Below, one piece after another: positions 1 to 9,472 of a stretch of DNA of 64,000 nucleotides (position 1 is its first letter; each line of letters starts with the position of its first letter). The notes beneath the pieces were generated by a model. That model was given only the letters and a program-made list of their open reading frames with translations. It did no database searches and was not told the origin of the DNA. This DNA is from Allostella vacuolata (GTDB taxonomy: Bacteria; Pseudomonadota; Alphaproteobacteria; ATCC43930; Allostellaceae): assembly GCA_006739055.1 (NCBI GenBank), contig AP019702.1:2073001-2137000 (forward strand). The letters are read 5' to 3'. The translations under genes were made by a program, and so were the position numbers.

Positions 1-842
1 TGCAGCAGCTCTTTCCCGTCGATCGCGCCCGGCGCCGCGAGGACCAGATCGCCTCCTGGTCCTGGGAGGCGTTCCTCGTCCATGCCGGGCGGCTGAAGCA
101 GGCCGGCCGGCCCTTCGCGGCGGCCATCGGCACCGGCACCGACGCGCAGAACTGGCTGGCGCCGCTCCTGCTGGCCTTCGGCGCGGTGCTGATCAATGCC
201 CGGGGCGAGATCGTCGTCGAGTCGGACGAGACCCGGAACGCACTCGAATACGTCGTCCGCCTGGCCGAGCAGATGCCGGACGGGGTGCATGCGTGGGACG
301 ATTCGGACAACAACCGGTGGTTGGCCGAGGACCGCGCGGGCGTCATCGTCAACCCGCCCAGCGCCTGGGTGACGGCCGCCCTGGGCAAGCCGGCGGTCGG
401 CCAGCAGATCTGGCACCACGACCTGCCGGCCGGCCCCAACGGCCGCTATCGGGCCGTGCAGCCCCACTTCTTCGGTATCTGGGATTTCGCCCGCAACAAG
501 CCCGCCGCCCGCGCCCTGATCCGCCACCTGGCGGATCGCGACGTGGTGCGCCGGCTGGTCGTCGCCTCGCGCGGCTACGACCTGCCGATGGTGCGCGCTC
601 TGCGCGATTTTCCGATCTGGGACGAGGCCGGACCGCCCGTGGGCACGATCGCCAACTATCCCGTGCGCGGCAACGAGACGGCGGTCGTCGCGGGCTATCC
701 GGCCCCGCCCCGCATTGCCGCCCTCATCCACAACCAGGGGACGGTGGGGGCCCTGGCGGCGCGGGTGACGCAGGGCGGCGAGTCGATCGAGAAGGCCATC
801 GCCTGGGCGAAGCGCGAACTCGAGACCTACCTCCGGGGTTGA
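1..842 (+). CDS. ABC sugar-importer solute-binding protein, C-terminal part (5' end outside window)
   Basis: The reading frame is open from base 3 and ends at the TGA at 840-842, so about 279 C-terminal residues are present and the start lies to the left. It matches the C-terminal half of the binding protein encoded next to it almost block for block: the AWDDSDNN, NPPSAW, LPAGPNGRY, SRGYDLP and IEKAIAWAKRELE stretches all have counterparts. Family-1 (MalE/UgpB-like) binding proteins capture sugars or polyols in the periplasm and hand them to MalF/MalG-type permeases. Two paralogues in tandem before one permease pair suggests duplication, with two ligands or affinities served by one transporter (inference). 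The signal peptide cannot be seen. Confidence 0.85.
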   Translation, partial: QQLFPVDRARRREDQIASWSWEAFLVHAGRLKQAGRPFAAAIGTGTDAQNWLAPLLLAFGAVLINARGEIVVESDETRNALEYVVRLAEQMPDGVHAWDDSDNNRWLAEDRAGVIVNPPSAWVTAALGKPAVGQQIWHHDLPAGPNGRYRAVQPHFFGIWDFARNKPAARALIRHLADRDVVRRLVVASRGYDLPMVRALRDFPIWDEAGPPVGTIANYPVRGNETAVVAGYPAPPRIAALIHNQGTVGALAARVTQGGESIEKAIAWAKRELETYLRG

Positions 843-934
843 GCGGACAGCGTCGCGAAAGCCCTTGAGCAGGGACGGGGAAAAGGTCAGACTGCCGCTC
901 ACAAAAAAGAGTCATTCGCCACCTTACGGTGCGC

Positions 935-960
935 GGAAAGACCACAACGTGGCCAACGTT
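935..960 (+). promoter_or_regulatory. Possible EcfG-like promoter before the second binding-protein gene
   Basis: GGAAA at 935-939 is followed by exactly 17 bases and then CGTT at 957-960. The alphaproteobacterial general-stress sigma factor EcfG recognises GGAAC-N16/17-CGTT, so this is one base off. The start codon at 997 is a reasonable distance downstream. The -10 half lies inside the palindrome at 952-963, so the CGTT may simply belong to an operator. Confidence 0.25.
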
Positions 961-963
961 GGC
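952..963 (+). promoter_or_regulatory. 12-bp perfect palindrome, candidate operator
   Basis: GCCAACGTTGGC is a perfect inverted repeat centred on CG, lying 33 bases before the start of the second binding-protein gene in the 154-base gap between the two paralogues. LacI-family regulators of sugar importers commonly bind CG-centred palindromes. No regulator gene is visible in the window, so the binding protein is unknown. Confidence 0.35.
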
Positions 964-996
964 GATCAGCGGAATGGCCTACAGCGGAGGATGACG

Positions 997-2337
997 ATGA
1001 CCCGAGCACGCGTTTCCCGTCGTGGAGTGCTGAAAGGGGCGGCCGCGATTTCCGCGGTCGGACTGAGCGCTCCCTTTGTCCGCGGTGCCTATGCCGCCGG
1101 CAAGCTGTCCTGCGGCTTCTGGGACCATTGGGTTCCCGGCGCCAACAGCGCGCTGACCCAGCTCTGCCAGGAGTGGGCGGCCAAGGAAAAAGTCGACATC
1201 ACCCTCGACTTCATCACCTCGCAGGGTAACAAGAACCTGCTGACGATCGCCGCCGAATCCCAGGCGCGGTCGGGCCACGACATCCTGGCCTTCCCGACCT
1301 GGCAGCCCGCCGACCAGGCGCGGAACCTGGAGCCGGTCGACGACATCATGACCGAGCTGATCAAGCAGAACGGCAAGGTCAACGGCACGGTCGAGTATCT
1401 CGGCCGCTCCGGCGGCAAGTGGATCGCGGTCCCGGCGACTGCGGGCAGCCAGATCAAGGGTCCGTGCAGCCGCATCGACCTGCTGAAGCAGCATGCCGGC
1501 ATCGACATCCGGGCCATGTACCCGGCGGGCAGCGCGCCCAAGGCCGACGCCTGGAACATGGACAGCTTCATCGCCGCGGCGGAGAAGTGCCACAAGGCCG
1601 GCGTCCCCTTCGGCATCGGCCTTGGGCAGACGTCGGATTCAGTCGACACCGCTGGCGCCATCTTCCAGTCTTTCGGCGCGACGCTGATCGACGAGAAGGG
1701 CAACATCACCGTCAAGTCCGACGCGACGCGCCAGGTGCTGGACTACTGCAAGCGGCTGGTCTCGTTCCTGCCGGGCGACGTGTCGGCCTGGGACGACGCC
1801 TCCAACAACAAGTGGCTGGTTTCCGGCCGCGGTGCCCTGATCATGAACCCGCCCAGCGCCTGGGCCGTCGCCAAGCGCGATGCGCCGCAGATCGCCGAGC
1901 AGCTGTGGACCCACGGCATGCCGGCCGGCGCCAAGGGCCGCTATTCGCCGTTCCTGCCGTACTTCTGGGGCACCTGGAACTTCTCCAAGAACAAGTCGGC
2001 GGCCAAGAGCCTGCTGATGCACATCTCGCAGCCGGCCGCGGCCGAGAAGATGGTCATCGCCTCGGGCGGCTACGACCTGCCGGCCTTCGAGAAGCTGACC
2101 ACCTTCAAGACCTGGGCCGAGGAAGGGCCGCCCAAGGGCACGCTCTACCACTACCCGAACCCGCACAACCACCAGACCCTGTCGATCGCCGCGGCCCCGG
2201 CGCCGCCGAAGATCGCCGCGCAGATCTACACCCAGGCGACGATGACCAAGATGGTCGTCCGTCACGCCCAGGGCGAGGCGATGGAGAAGACCATCGCCTG
2301 GGCCGAGAGCGAGCTCGAGGGCTTCTCCCGCAGCTGA
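997..2337 (+). CDS. ABC sugar-importer solute-binding protein with Tat signal
   Basis: Family-1 extracellular solute-binding protein of 446 residues, expected in the periplasm, delivering a sugar-like ligand to the permeases encoded next. The N-terminus carries a twin-arginine motif (SRRGVLKG) followed by a hydrophobic stretch ending near AYA, so export is probably by the Tat pathway in folded form. The ATG at 997 is preferred over the in-frame ATG at 991 because GGAGG at 986-990 then sits 6 bases upstream. The frame stays open further upstream to 865 but that part has no signal-peptide character. The protein is paralogous to the gene on its left. A strong stem-loop follows the stop codon. 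The ligand cannot be told from sequence. Confidence 0.88.
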   Translation: MTRARVSRRGVLKGAAAISAVGLSAPFVRGAYAAGKLSCGFWDHWVPGANSALTQLCQEWAAKEKVDITLDFITSQGNKNLLTIAAESQARSGHDILAFPTWQPADQARNLEPVDDIMTELIKQNGKVNGTVEYLGRSGGKWIAVPATAGSQIKGPCSRIDLLKQHAGIDIRAMYPAGSAPKADAWNMDSFIAAAEKCHKAGVPFGIGLGQTSDSVDTAGAIFQSFGATLIDEKGNITVKSDATRQVLDYCKRLVSFLPGDVSAWDDASNNKWLVSGRGALIMNPPSAWAVAKRDAPQIAEQLWTHGMPAGAKGRYSPFLPYFWGTWNFSKNKSAAKSLLMHISQPAAAEKMVIASGGYDLPAFEKLTTFKTWAEEGPPKGTLYHYPNPHNHQTLSIAAAPAPPKIAAQIYTQATMTKMVVRHAQGEAMEKTIAWAESELEGFSRS

Positions 2338-2361
2338 CATCAGCCGCGGGATGCCGGTACC

Positions 2362-2395
2362 GGCGCTGCCGCCCCCCGACCGGGGTGGCGGCGCC
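2362..2395 (+). promoter_or_regulatory. Intercistronic stem-loop between binding-protein and permease genes
   Basis: Arms 2362-2375 and 2382-2395 pair along 14 positions (12 Watson-Crick and two G-U) around a 6-base loop, starting 24 bases after the binding-protein stop. There is no run of T after it, so it is not a classical terminator. Hairpins in this position in binding-protein operons such as malE-malF protect the upstream message and lower permease expression. The same role is inferred here. Confidence 0.55.
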
Positions 2396-2437
2396 GCTGC
2401 CGCAACGGGTTAGTGTCGTTTCCGAGGTCGAGGGGTA

Positions 2438-3373
2438 ATGCCGATGGTCGATGCGGCAACCGAAACAGTGGGCATCCGCGCAGCCCGGCACGCGCGGCCG
2501 AAGCCAAGCATATTCAAGCGGAAATCGACCATCGCCTTCCTGATGGCGCTGCCGCTGATCGTGATCATCTTGCTGCTGGTCCTGTACCCGGCTCTCTATT
2601 CCGTGCATCTCGCGACCCTGAACAAGTCCATGGAGCGCTTCGTCGGCTTCGGGAACTTCGAGTTCCTGTTCAAGCGCGAGACGTTCTGGATGGTCGTGAA
2701 GCAATCCTGCATCTTCGCGGTCACCGCCGTCCTCTTCAAGGCGCTGATCGGCTTCTTCGTCGCCCACTTCGTCCACGCCATCCCCGACAAGGGCCAGCGC
2801 AAGTGGCGCGGCATGCTGCTGGTGCCGTGGGTCATCCCGCCGGCCATGTCGACGCTGGCCTGGTTCTGGCTGTTCGACCCGTCCTACAGCGCCTTCAACT
2901 GGCTGTTCGCCCTGGTCGGCATCGATCCCGTGCCGTGGCTGGGCGATCCCTACTGGGCGCGTTTCTCGGTCATCCTGGTCAACGTGTGGTACGGCGCGCC
3001 GTTCTTCATGATCATGTACCTGGCGGCGCTGAAGTCGGTGCCGGAGCAGCTCTACGAGGCGGCGTCGATCGACGGCGCCAACTGGTGGCAGCGCCTGTGG
3101 TACGTGACCCTGCCGATGATGCGGAACATCATCTCGATCACCGTCCTCTTCTCGCTGATCGTCACCTTCGCCAACTTCGACATCGTCCGCGTGCTCACCG
3201 CGGGCGGCCCGATCGACCAGACGCACGTCTTCGCCACCTGGGCCTTCAAGCTCGGCATCGAGGGCGGCGACATTCCGCTGGGCGCGTCGGTGTCGCTCTT
3301 CATGGTGCCGATCCTGGGCGTGGCGGCGATCTTCATCCTGCGGGACATCACCAAGCGGGGGAACGAAGCCTGA
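2438..3373 (+). CDS. ABC sugar-importer permease, MalF/UgpA type
   Basis: Inner-membrane permease of 311 residues. A hydrophobic segment near residues 28-52 is followed by at least five more, and the conserved cytoplasmic EAA-type loop that docks the ATPase is visible at about residues 205-225 (LYEAASIDGANWWQRLWYVT). GAGGGG lies 6 bases before the ATG. The stop codon overlaps the start of the next permease by one base (TGATG), so the two are translationally coupled. It forms a heterodimeric channel with the MalG-type partner and works with the binding proteins and ATPase of this operon. Confidence 0.93.
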   Translation: MPMVDAATETVGIRAARHARPKPSIFKRKSTIAFLMALPLIVIILLLVLYPALYSVHLATLNKSMERFVGFGNFEFLFKRETFWMVVKQSCIFAVTAVLFKALIGFFVAHFVHAIPDKGQRKWRGMLLVPWVIPPAMSTLAWFWLFDPSYSAFNWLFALVGIDPVPWLGDPYWARFSVILVNVWYGAPFFMIMYLAALKSVPEQLYEAASIDGANWWQRLWYVTLPMMRNIISITVLFSLIVTFANFDIVRVLTAGGPIDQTHVFATWAFKLGIEGGDIPLGASVSLFMVPILGVAAIFILRDITKRGNEA

Positions 3374-4287
3374 TGGCCGCCGCAATCGCAGAAACGAAGG
3401 GCGGGCCGTCCCGCCCTTCGACCTATGGCAGCATCAGCCGCTCGCGCAAGCGGGCGCTGGTCTGGTCCTATTTCTTCCTCGTGCTGTTCGCGATCTTCTT
3501 CCTGATGCCGCCCATCTACATGTTCATCACCTCGCTGAAGACCTCGCAGGAGATCTCGGCGGCGACGAATCCGTGGTGGGTCTTCAACCCGACCCTGTCG
3601 AACTACGTCGAGCTGCTCACCTCCAACCAGTACCTGACCTTCTTCAAGAACTCCGCGATCATCTCGATCGTCGTCGTCACCATCACCATGCTGGTCAGCG
3701 TGCCGGCGGCCTTCGCGCTGGCGCGGATGAAGTTCTGGGGCTCGGCGACGCTGGCGACCGGCGTCTTCCTCACCTACCTGATCCCGGAAACCCTCCTCTT
3801 CATCCCGCTCTTCAAGACGTTCGCCTTCGTCTACGAGTACACGGGCATCCAGCTCATCAACAACTGGTGGGTGCTGCTGGTCATCTATCCGACGCTGACG
3901 GTGCCTTTCTGCACCTGGATCATGATCGGCTATTTCGCCTCCATCCCCAAGGAACTGGACGAGGCGGCGATCATCGACGGCGCCTCCTACTTCCAGACGC
4001 TGACCAAGATCTTCATCCCGGTGGCGCTGCCCGGCATCATCGCGGCGATGATCTTCGCCTTCACGGTGTCGTGGGCGCAGTTCCTCTATCCGCTCGCCTT
4101 CACGACCTCGACCGACCAGCTCGTGCTGCCGGTCGGCATCATCACGACGCTGATCAAGGGCGACGTCTTCAACTGGGGCCAGATCATGACCGGCGCGCTG
4201 CTCGGGGCCGCTCCGCCCTTGATCATCTATGCGTTCCTCATGGACTATTACATCGCCGGCCTGACGGCGGGCGCCACCAAGGGCTGA
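3373..4287 (+). CDS. ABC sugar-importer permease, MalG/UgpE type
   Basis: Second inner-membrane permease, 304 residues. A long hydrophilic N-terminus is followed by a membrane helix (about 33-55), and the EAA-type loop is visible at roughly residues 195-215 (ELDEAAIIDGASYFQTLTKI). The ATG at 3373 overlaps the TGA of the preceding permease. The frame is open much further upstream, but that stretch is antisense-like shadow. It pairs with the MalF-type subunit to form the translocation pore. Confidence 0.93.
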   Translation: MAAAIAETKGGPSRPSTYGSISRSRKRALVWSYFFLVLFAIFFLMPPIYMFITSLKTSQEISAATNPWWVFNPTLSNYVELLTSNQYLTFFKNSAIISIVVVTITMLVSVPAAFALARMKFWGSATLATGVFLTYLIPETLLFIPLFKTFAFVYEYTGIQLINNWWVLLVIYPTLTVPFCTWIMIGYFASIPKELDEAAIIDGASYFQTLTKIFIPVALPGIIAAMIFAFTVSWAQFLYPLAFTTSTDQLVLPVGIITTLIKGDVFNWGQIMTGALLGAAPPLIIYAFLMDYYIAGLTAGATKG

Positions 4288-4319
4288 TTTCCGGCCAAGG
4301 GACAAGGGGGAGAGGCCGT

Positions 4320-5414
4320 ATGGCCCAGGTTACGTTGCGCAAGGTGGTGAAGAAGTACGATGACACGCTGGCGGTGCGTGGCATCGACCTCGACATCGCG
4401 GACAAGGAGTTCGTCGTCCTGGTCGGCCCGTCGGGCTGCGGCAAGTCGACCACGCTCCGGATGATCGCCGGGCTGGAGGAGATCAGCGACGGCGACATCG
4501 CGATCGGCGGCACGGTCGTCAACGACGTGCCGCCCAAGGACCGGGACATCGCCATGGTGTTCCAGAACTACGCGCTCTACCCGCACATGACCGTCTACGA
4601 GAACATGTCCTTCGGCCTCCGCCTGAAGAAGGTGGCCAAGGACGAGATCAAGCGGCGGGTCGAGAACGCGGCGCGCATCCTCGACATCACCGAGCTGCTG
4701 GCGCGCAAGCCCAAGCAGCTCTCGGGCGGGCAGCGGCAGCGCGTCGCCATGGGCCGGGCCATCGTCCGCGACCCCAAGGTGTTCCTGTTCGACGAGCCCC
4801 TGTCGAACCTCGACGCCAAGCTGCGCGTGCAGATGCGCACCGAGATCAAGAAGGTGCACCAGAAGGTCCGCACCACGACCGTGTACGTCACCCACGACCA
4901 GGTGGAGGCGATGACGCTGGCCGACCGGGTGGTGGTGATGAACCACGGCCTGATCGAGCAGGTGGGGGCGCCGAACGACCTCTACCACGCGCCCAAGACG
5001 AAGTTCGTCGCCGGCTTCATCGGCTCGCCCGCGATGAACTTCATCCCCTGCCGGCTGGAGGAGAACTCGGGCGCGCTCACCGCACGCATGGGCGAGGTGT
5101 CCCTGCCGCTGCCGGCCAGCCGGACCGAGCGCTACAAGGCCCATGTCGGGCGCGACATGCTGTTCGGGCTGCGGCCCGAGCACATGACCGAGCGGCGGCC
5201 CTATGCCAACGGCCAGGCGCAGGACTTCGCGGTCACGGTCGACGTGGTCGAGCCGATGGGGATGGAGACGCTGCTCTACTTCCGCATCAACGGCGAAGAG
5301 GTCTCCGCCCGGGTCGAGCCGACCTCGGCGGTGGCGGCGGGCGAGGTGATGCCGCTTGCGGCCGACCTCGCGCACATGCATCTGATCGACCCGAAGACGG
5401 ACAAGGTCGTCTGA
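4320..5414 (+). CDS. ABC sugar-importer ATPase, MalK/UgpC/MsmK type
   Basis: ATP-hydrolysing subunit of 364 residues, expected on the cytoplasmic face of the membrane. Walker A (GPSGCGKST) is near residue 37, the signature LSGGQRQR near 135, Walker B (FLFDEPLSNLD) just after it, and the H-loop THDQVEA near 193. The last ~120 residues form the OB-fold regulatory domain of MalK-like proteins, which is why it is placed with sugar rather than amino-acid transporters. The ATG at 4320 follows a purine-rich GGGGGAGAGG stretch. It closes the operon, 32 bases after the MalG-type permease. Confidence 0.93.
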   Translation: MAQVTLRKVVKKYDDTLAVRGIDLDIADKEFVVLVGPSGCGKSTTLRMIAGLEEISDGDIAIGGTVVNDVPPKDRDIAMVFQNYALYPHMTVYENMSFGLRLKKVAKDEIKRRVENAARILDITELLARKPKQLSGGQRQRVAMGRAIVRDPKVFLFDEPLSNLDAKLRVQMRTEIKKVHQKVRTTTVYVTHDQVEAMTLADRVVVMNHGLIEQVGAPNDLYHAPKTKFVAGFIGSPAMNFIPCRLEENSGALTARMGEVSLPLPASRTERYKAHVGRDMLFGLRPEHMTERRPYANGQAQDFAVTVDVVEPMGMETLLYFRINGEEVSARVEPTSAVAAGEVMPLAADLAHMHLIDPKTDKVV

Positions 5415-5466
5415 CCCGGGGATCCCCTCCGGGCAGCGCGGCGCCATGGCGATCCGTCGCTGACCG

Positions 5467-6402
5467 GTGAACGATCCCCAACCCTTCGGGCAAACCATCT
5501 ACGTTCCGGCCGACGGCTTCCTCCCCCAGCTCCTGACCGAGCTGGGGGAGGGGACGTCGATGCTGGGCGATCTCGTCGCCGCGCCGGGCCCGCCCCGGCC
5601 GGCCGCCTGGGCGCGCAACGTCTGGCACGACCCGGTCGTCCACCCGATCGCCTCGATCGGCGATGCGGCGCGGCGCCTGCGGGCGGTCCAGCGCAACTGG
5701 CACCTGCATCCGATCGGGCACTTCCGCCGGGCGGAGCTGATTCGCGAGAAGCTGCCGCCGGTATCGGCCCGGCCGATCCGCTTCCCCGAGCGCCCGCCCA
5801 CTTCGCCGCTCGGCAGCTGGACGCTGCTCGAGCCGGGCACGATGCTGGCCGCCGCCGCCTGCTCCAGCCCGGTGCCGGACGGCGAATGGCAGTTCGTCGA
5901 GGACCGCGACGTGCCGCCCAACCGCGCCTACCTGAAGCTGTGGGAGGCGCTGACCCGCCTCGGCGCCTATCCCGGGCCGGGCGAGCGCTGCATCGACCTG
6001 GGCGCCAGCCCCGGCGGCTGGACCTGGGTCATCCAGGGCCTGGGCGCGCATGTGATCGCCGTCGACAAGGCGCCGCTGGCGCCGGCCATCGCCGCCCTGC
6101 CGGGGGTCGAATGGATCGGCGCCAGCGCCTTCGGTCTCGATCCCGCCGCCCAGCCGCCGGTCGACTGGCTCTTCTCCGACGTGATCTGTTATCCGGCGCG
6201 CCTGCTTGCCCTGGTGCGGCGCTGGCTGGCCGCCGGCCGGGCCCGCAATTTCGTCTGCACCCTGAAGTTCCAGGGCGAGACGGACCATGCGACGGCGGCG
6301 GCCTTCGCCGCCATCCCCGGCTCGCGGCTGATGCACCTCACCAACAACAAGCACGAGCTCACCTGGGCCCTGCTGGGGGCGCCGGCCGGGCCGGCGGCCT
6401 GA
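5467..6402 (+). CDS. RlmM-like SAM-dependent RNA 2'-O-methyltransferase
   Basis: A 311-residue protein whose C-terminal half is an FtsJ/RrmJ-type Rossmann methyltransferase. It shows the SAM loop DLGASPGGWT (about residue 178) and what look like all four catalytic residues of the K-D-K-E tetrad: Lys in AYLKLWEAL, Asp in FSDVI, Lys in TLKFQGE and Glu in NKHELTW. This arrangement and the long N-terminal region match the RlmM family (COG2933), which methylates a cytidine of 23S rRNA. The identical target here is inferred, not shown. The chosen start is a GTG with a poor ribosome binding site, so the N-terminus is uncertain. recO follows after 6 bases. Confidence 0.75.
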   Translation: MNDPQPFGQTIYVPADGFLPQLLTELGEGTSMLGDLVAAPGPPRPAAWARNVWHDPVVHPIASIGDAARRLRAVQRNWHLHPIGHFRRAELIREKLPPVSARPIRFPERPPTSPLGSWTLLEPGTMLAAAACSSPVPDGEWQFVEDRDVPPNRAYLKLWEALTRLGAYPGPGERCIDLGASPGGWTWVIQGLGAHVIAVDKAPLAPAIAALPGVEWIGASAFGLDPAAQPPVDWLFSDVICYPARLLALVRRWLAAGRARNFVCTLKFQGETDHATAAAFAAIPGSRLMHLTNNKHELTWALLGAPAGPAA

Positions 6403-6408
6403 CGGCCG

Positions 6409-7185
6409 ATGGAATGGGCCGAGGATGCCTATGTGCTGGTGGTGCGCCGCCACGGCGAGTCGGACGCCATCGTCTCGGTCCTGACCCGGGGGCAGGGACG
6501 CTTCTCGGGCCTGGTCCGGGGCGGCGCCGGCCGGCGGGCGGGGCCGGTCTACCAGCCCGGCAACCGCATCGCCGCCCGCTGGCGGGCCCGGCTCGACGAC
6601 CAGCTGGGGGCCCTCAACGCCGAGCTGGTACACGGCCATGCCGCGCGCCTGATGGACGACCCCGACCGGCTGGCGGCCCTGGTGGCCGCCGCCGCCGTGG
6701 CCGACGCCGCCTTGCCGGAGCGCGAGCCGCACCCGCGGGCCTTCGACGGCATGGCCGACCTGCTGGTCCGGCTCGACGCCGAGGACGGCTGGCCGGCCGC
6801 CTATGTCCGCTGGGAGATCGAGCTGCTGGCCGAGCTCGGATTCGGCCTCGATCTGAGCGAGTGCGCCGTGACCGGCGCCACCGAGGGCCTGTGCTGGGTG
6901 TCCCCGCGCACCGGCCGGGCGGTGTCCGCGGCGGCCGGCGCACCCTATGCGGACCGCCTGCTGGCCCTGCCGGCGTTCCTGCTCGGCGACCACCCGGCTA
7001 CCATGGCCGACGTCGTGGACGGTCTGCGGCTGACCGGCCATTTCCTGGAAACCCACGTCTTCTCGGCCCTCGGCCGCGGCCTGCCGCCGGCGGCGCGTGG
7101 CCGGCTCGTTGACCGGATCGCCCGTCTGGCTACTATGGGCGGAGGCGAGAGCCGATCCATACCACCAGATATACGGGATTCATGA
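6409..7185 (+). CDS. recO: DNA repair protein RecO
   Basis: RecO of 258 residues. The N-terminal OB-fold starts [19 protein letters not shown], and the helical C-terminal part contains the family stretch [15 protein letters not shown]. RecO works with RecF and RecR to load RecA on SSB-coated single-stranded DNA. The four-cysteine zinc site found in some RecO proteins is absent, as is common in proteobacteria. It overlaps parC by four bases (ATGA at 7182-7185). Confidence 0.93.
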   Translation: MEWAEDAYVLVVRRHGESDAIVSVLTRGQGRFSGLVRGGAGRRAGPVYQPGNRIAARWRARLDDQLGALNAELVHGHAARLMDDPDRLAALVAAAAVADAALPEREPHPRAFDGMADLLVRLDAEDGWPAAYVRWEIELLAELGFGLDLSECAVTGATEGLCWVSPRTGRAVSAAAGAPYADRLLALPAFLLGDHPATMADVVDGLRLTGHFLETHVFSALGRGLPPAARGRLVDRIARLATMGGGESRSIPPDIRDS

Positions 7186-9395
7186 CCGACACCTCGGAGA
7201 TCCGCGACGTCGCGCTGGCCGACGCCCTTGGGGAGCGCTACCTCTCCTATGCGCTGTCGACGATCATGGCGCGCTCGCTGCCGGATGTGCGCGACGGGCT
7301 GAAGCCGGTGCATCGCCGGCTGCTGTTCGCCATGCGCCAGCTCCGCCTCGACCCCAACACCAGCCCGAAGAAGTCGGCCCGCGTGGTCGGCGACGTGATC
7401 GGCAAGTTCCATCCGCACGGCGACCAGTCGGTCTACGACGCGCTGGTCCGCCTGGCGCAGGACTTCGCCGCCCGCTATCCGCTGGTCGACGGGCAGGGCA
7501 ATTTCGGCAATGTCGACGGCGATGGCGCGGCGGCCATGCGCTACACCGAGGCCCGCCTGACCGAGGTGGCCCAGGCCCTGCTGGTCGGCATCGACGAGGA
7601 CGCGGTCGATTTCCGCGCCACCTATGACGGCGAGGGCGAGGAGCCGGTGGTCCTGCCGGCGCGCTTCCCGAACCTGCTGGCGAACGGCTCGGCCGGCATC
7701 GCCGTCGGCATGGCCACCAGCATCCCGCCGCACAATGTCGGCGAGCTGTGCGGCGCCCTGCTGCTGCTGATCGAGGAGCCGAAGGCCGCATCGGAGGCCC
7801 TGCTGCAGCATGTGAAGGGCCCGGACTTCCCGACCGGCGGCGTACTGGTCGAGGGGCCGGACGCCATCCGCCAGGCCTATGCGACCGGCCGCGGCAGCTT
7901 TCGCGTCCGCGCCCGCTGGGAGGCGGAGAAGCTGTCGCACGGCCTCTACCAGGTGGTCGTCACCCAGATCCCCTACCAGGTCGCCAAGTCGCGCCTGGTG
8001 GAGCGCATCGCCAACCTGCTGTCCGAGAAGAAGCTGCCGCTGCTGGCCGACGTGCGCGACGAATCGACCGAGGACATCCGGCTGGTCCTGGAGCCGAAGA
8101 ACCGCACGGTCGATCCCCAGGTGCTGATGGAATCGCTGTTCCGCTCGACCGAGCTGGAGGCGCGCATCGGCCTCAACATGAACGTGCTCGACGCCCAGGG
8201 CGTGCCGCGCGTGATGAGCCTGAAGGAGGCGCTACAGGCCTTCCTCGACCATCGCCACGAGGTGCTGCAGCGCCGCAGCCGCCACCGCATGGCGGAGGTC
8301 GCGCGCCGGCTGGAGGTGCTGGAGGGCTACCTCGTCGCCTTCCTCAACATCGACGAGGTGATCCGCATCATCCGCGAGGAGGACGATCCCAAGGCGGTGA
8401 TGATCAGGCGCTGGTCGCTGACCGACGTGCAGGTCGAGGCGATCCTGAACCTGCGGCTGCGCGCGCTGCGCCGGCTGGAGGAGATCGAGATCCGCCGCGA
8501 GCGCGACAAGCTCAGCGCCGAGCAGGCCGGGCTGCAGAGCCTGCTCGAGAGCGAGCGCAAGCGCTGGCGGGCCATCGCCAAGGAGATCAAGGAGATCGAC
8601 CAGGCGTTCGGCGAGACGACCCTGCTTGGTCGCCGCCGCACCACCATCGAGGGCGCGCCCCTCGTGGCCGAGGTGCCGATGGAGGCGATGGTCGAGCGCG
8701 AGCCGATCACCATCCTCTTGTCCGAGAAGGGCTGGATCCGCGCCACCCGCGGCCATGTCGAGGCCGATGCCGACCTGCGCTTCAAGGATGGCGACCGCGG
8801 CCGTTTCCTGGTCCATGCGGAGACCACCGACCGGTTGCTGCTGTTCGCGACCAACGGGCGCTTCTACACGCTGGCGGCCGACAAGCTGCCGCGCGGGCGC
8901 GGCTTCGGCGAGCCGATCCGCCTGATGATCGACCTTGCCAACGACCATGAGGTCGTGACGCTCTTCCCCCACCGTCCCGGCCGCACCCTGCTGGTCGCGG
9001 CCAGCGACGGGCGCGGCTTCCTGGTGGCGGAGGACGAGACGCTGGCCCAGACCCGGACCGGCCGTCAGGTGCTGAACGTCTCGGGCGCGGTGGAGGCCAA
9101 GGTCTGCGTGCCGGCGCTGGGCGACCATGTCGCCACCGTCGGCGACAACCGGCGCCTGCTCGTCTTCAAGCTCGACGAGGTGCCGACGCTGGCGCGGGGC
9201 CGCGGCGTCATCCTGCAACGGTTCAAGGATGGCGGGCTGGCGGATGCCAAGGTTTTCGCCAAGGCCGACGGCCTGACCTGGAAGATCGGCGAGCGCACCC
9301 GGACCGAAACCGACCTGGAGCCGTGGCTGGCGCCGCGGGCGACCGCCGGCCGCCTGCCGCCCAACGGCTTCCCCAAGAACCAGCGGTTCGGGTGA
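7182..9395 (+). CDS. parC: DNA topoisomerase IV subunit A
   Basis: Type II topoisomerase DNA-cleavage subunit, 737 residues, which decatenates daughter chromosomes together with ParE (not in the window). The winged-helix/tower core is N-terminal, with catalytic Tyr121 in [12 protein letters not shown]. The beta-propeller C-terminal region is short and degenerate, which separates ParC from GyrA. In the quinolone-pocket segment [12 protein letters not shown], Gln82 and Asp86 stand where E. coli ParC has Ser80 and Glu84. The start overlaps the recO stop. Confidence 0.93.
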   Translation: MTDTSEIRDVALADALGERYLSYALSTIMARSLPDVRDGLKPVHRRLLFAMRQLRLDPNTSPKKSARVVGDVIGKFHPHGDQSVYDALVRLAQDFAARYPLVDGQGNFGNVDGDGAAAMRYTEARLTEVAQALLVGIDEDAVDFRATYDGEGEEPVVLPARFPNLLANGSAGIAVGMATSIPPHNVGELCGALLLLIEEPKAASEALLQHVKGPDFPTGGVLVEGPDAIRQAYATGRGSFRVRARWEAEKLSHGLYQVVVTQIPYQVAKSRLVERIANLLSEKKLPLLADVRDESTEDIRLVLEPKNRTVDPQVLMESLFRSTELEARIGLNMNVLDAQGVPRVMSLKEALQAFLDHRHEVLQRRSRHRMAEVARRLEVLEGYLVAFLNIDEVIRIIREEDDPKAVMIRRWSLTDVQVEAILNLRLRALRRLEEIEIRRERDKLSAEQAGLQSLLESERKRWRAIAKEIKEIDQAFGETTLLGRRRTTIEGAPLVAEVPMEAMVEREPITILLSEKGWIRATRGHVEADADLRFKDGDRGRFLVHAETTDRLLLFATNGRFYTLAADKLPRGRGFGEPIRLMIDLANDHEVVTLFPHRPGRTLLVAASDGRGFLVAEDETLAQTRTGRQVLNVSGAVEAKVCVPALGDHVATVGDNRRLLVFKLDEVPTLARGRGVILQRFKDGGLADAKVFAKADGLTWKIGERTRTETDLEPWLAPRATAGRLPPNGFPKNQRFG

Positions 9396-9472
9396 GTTCC
9401 CACCGGTTGGCACGACCCGCCGGGGATGAAACCGGAGGGGGCCGCCAAGAGGCGAATTGGCCATCCGTCAAA

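Noticed and set aside
1089-1715. Long open frames antisense to the binding-protein, permease and housekeeping genes
   Set aside because: They arise from the GC-rich codon usage of the real genes. They lack conserved motifs, ribosome binding sites and sensible start positions.
5415-5440. GC-rich palindrome GGGGATCCCC after the MalK-type gene as a terminator
   Set aside because: The stem is too short and lacks a T-run.
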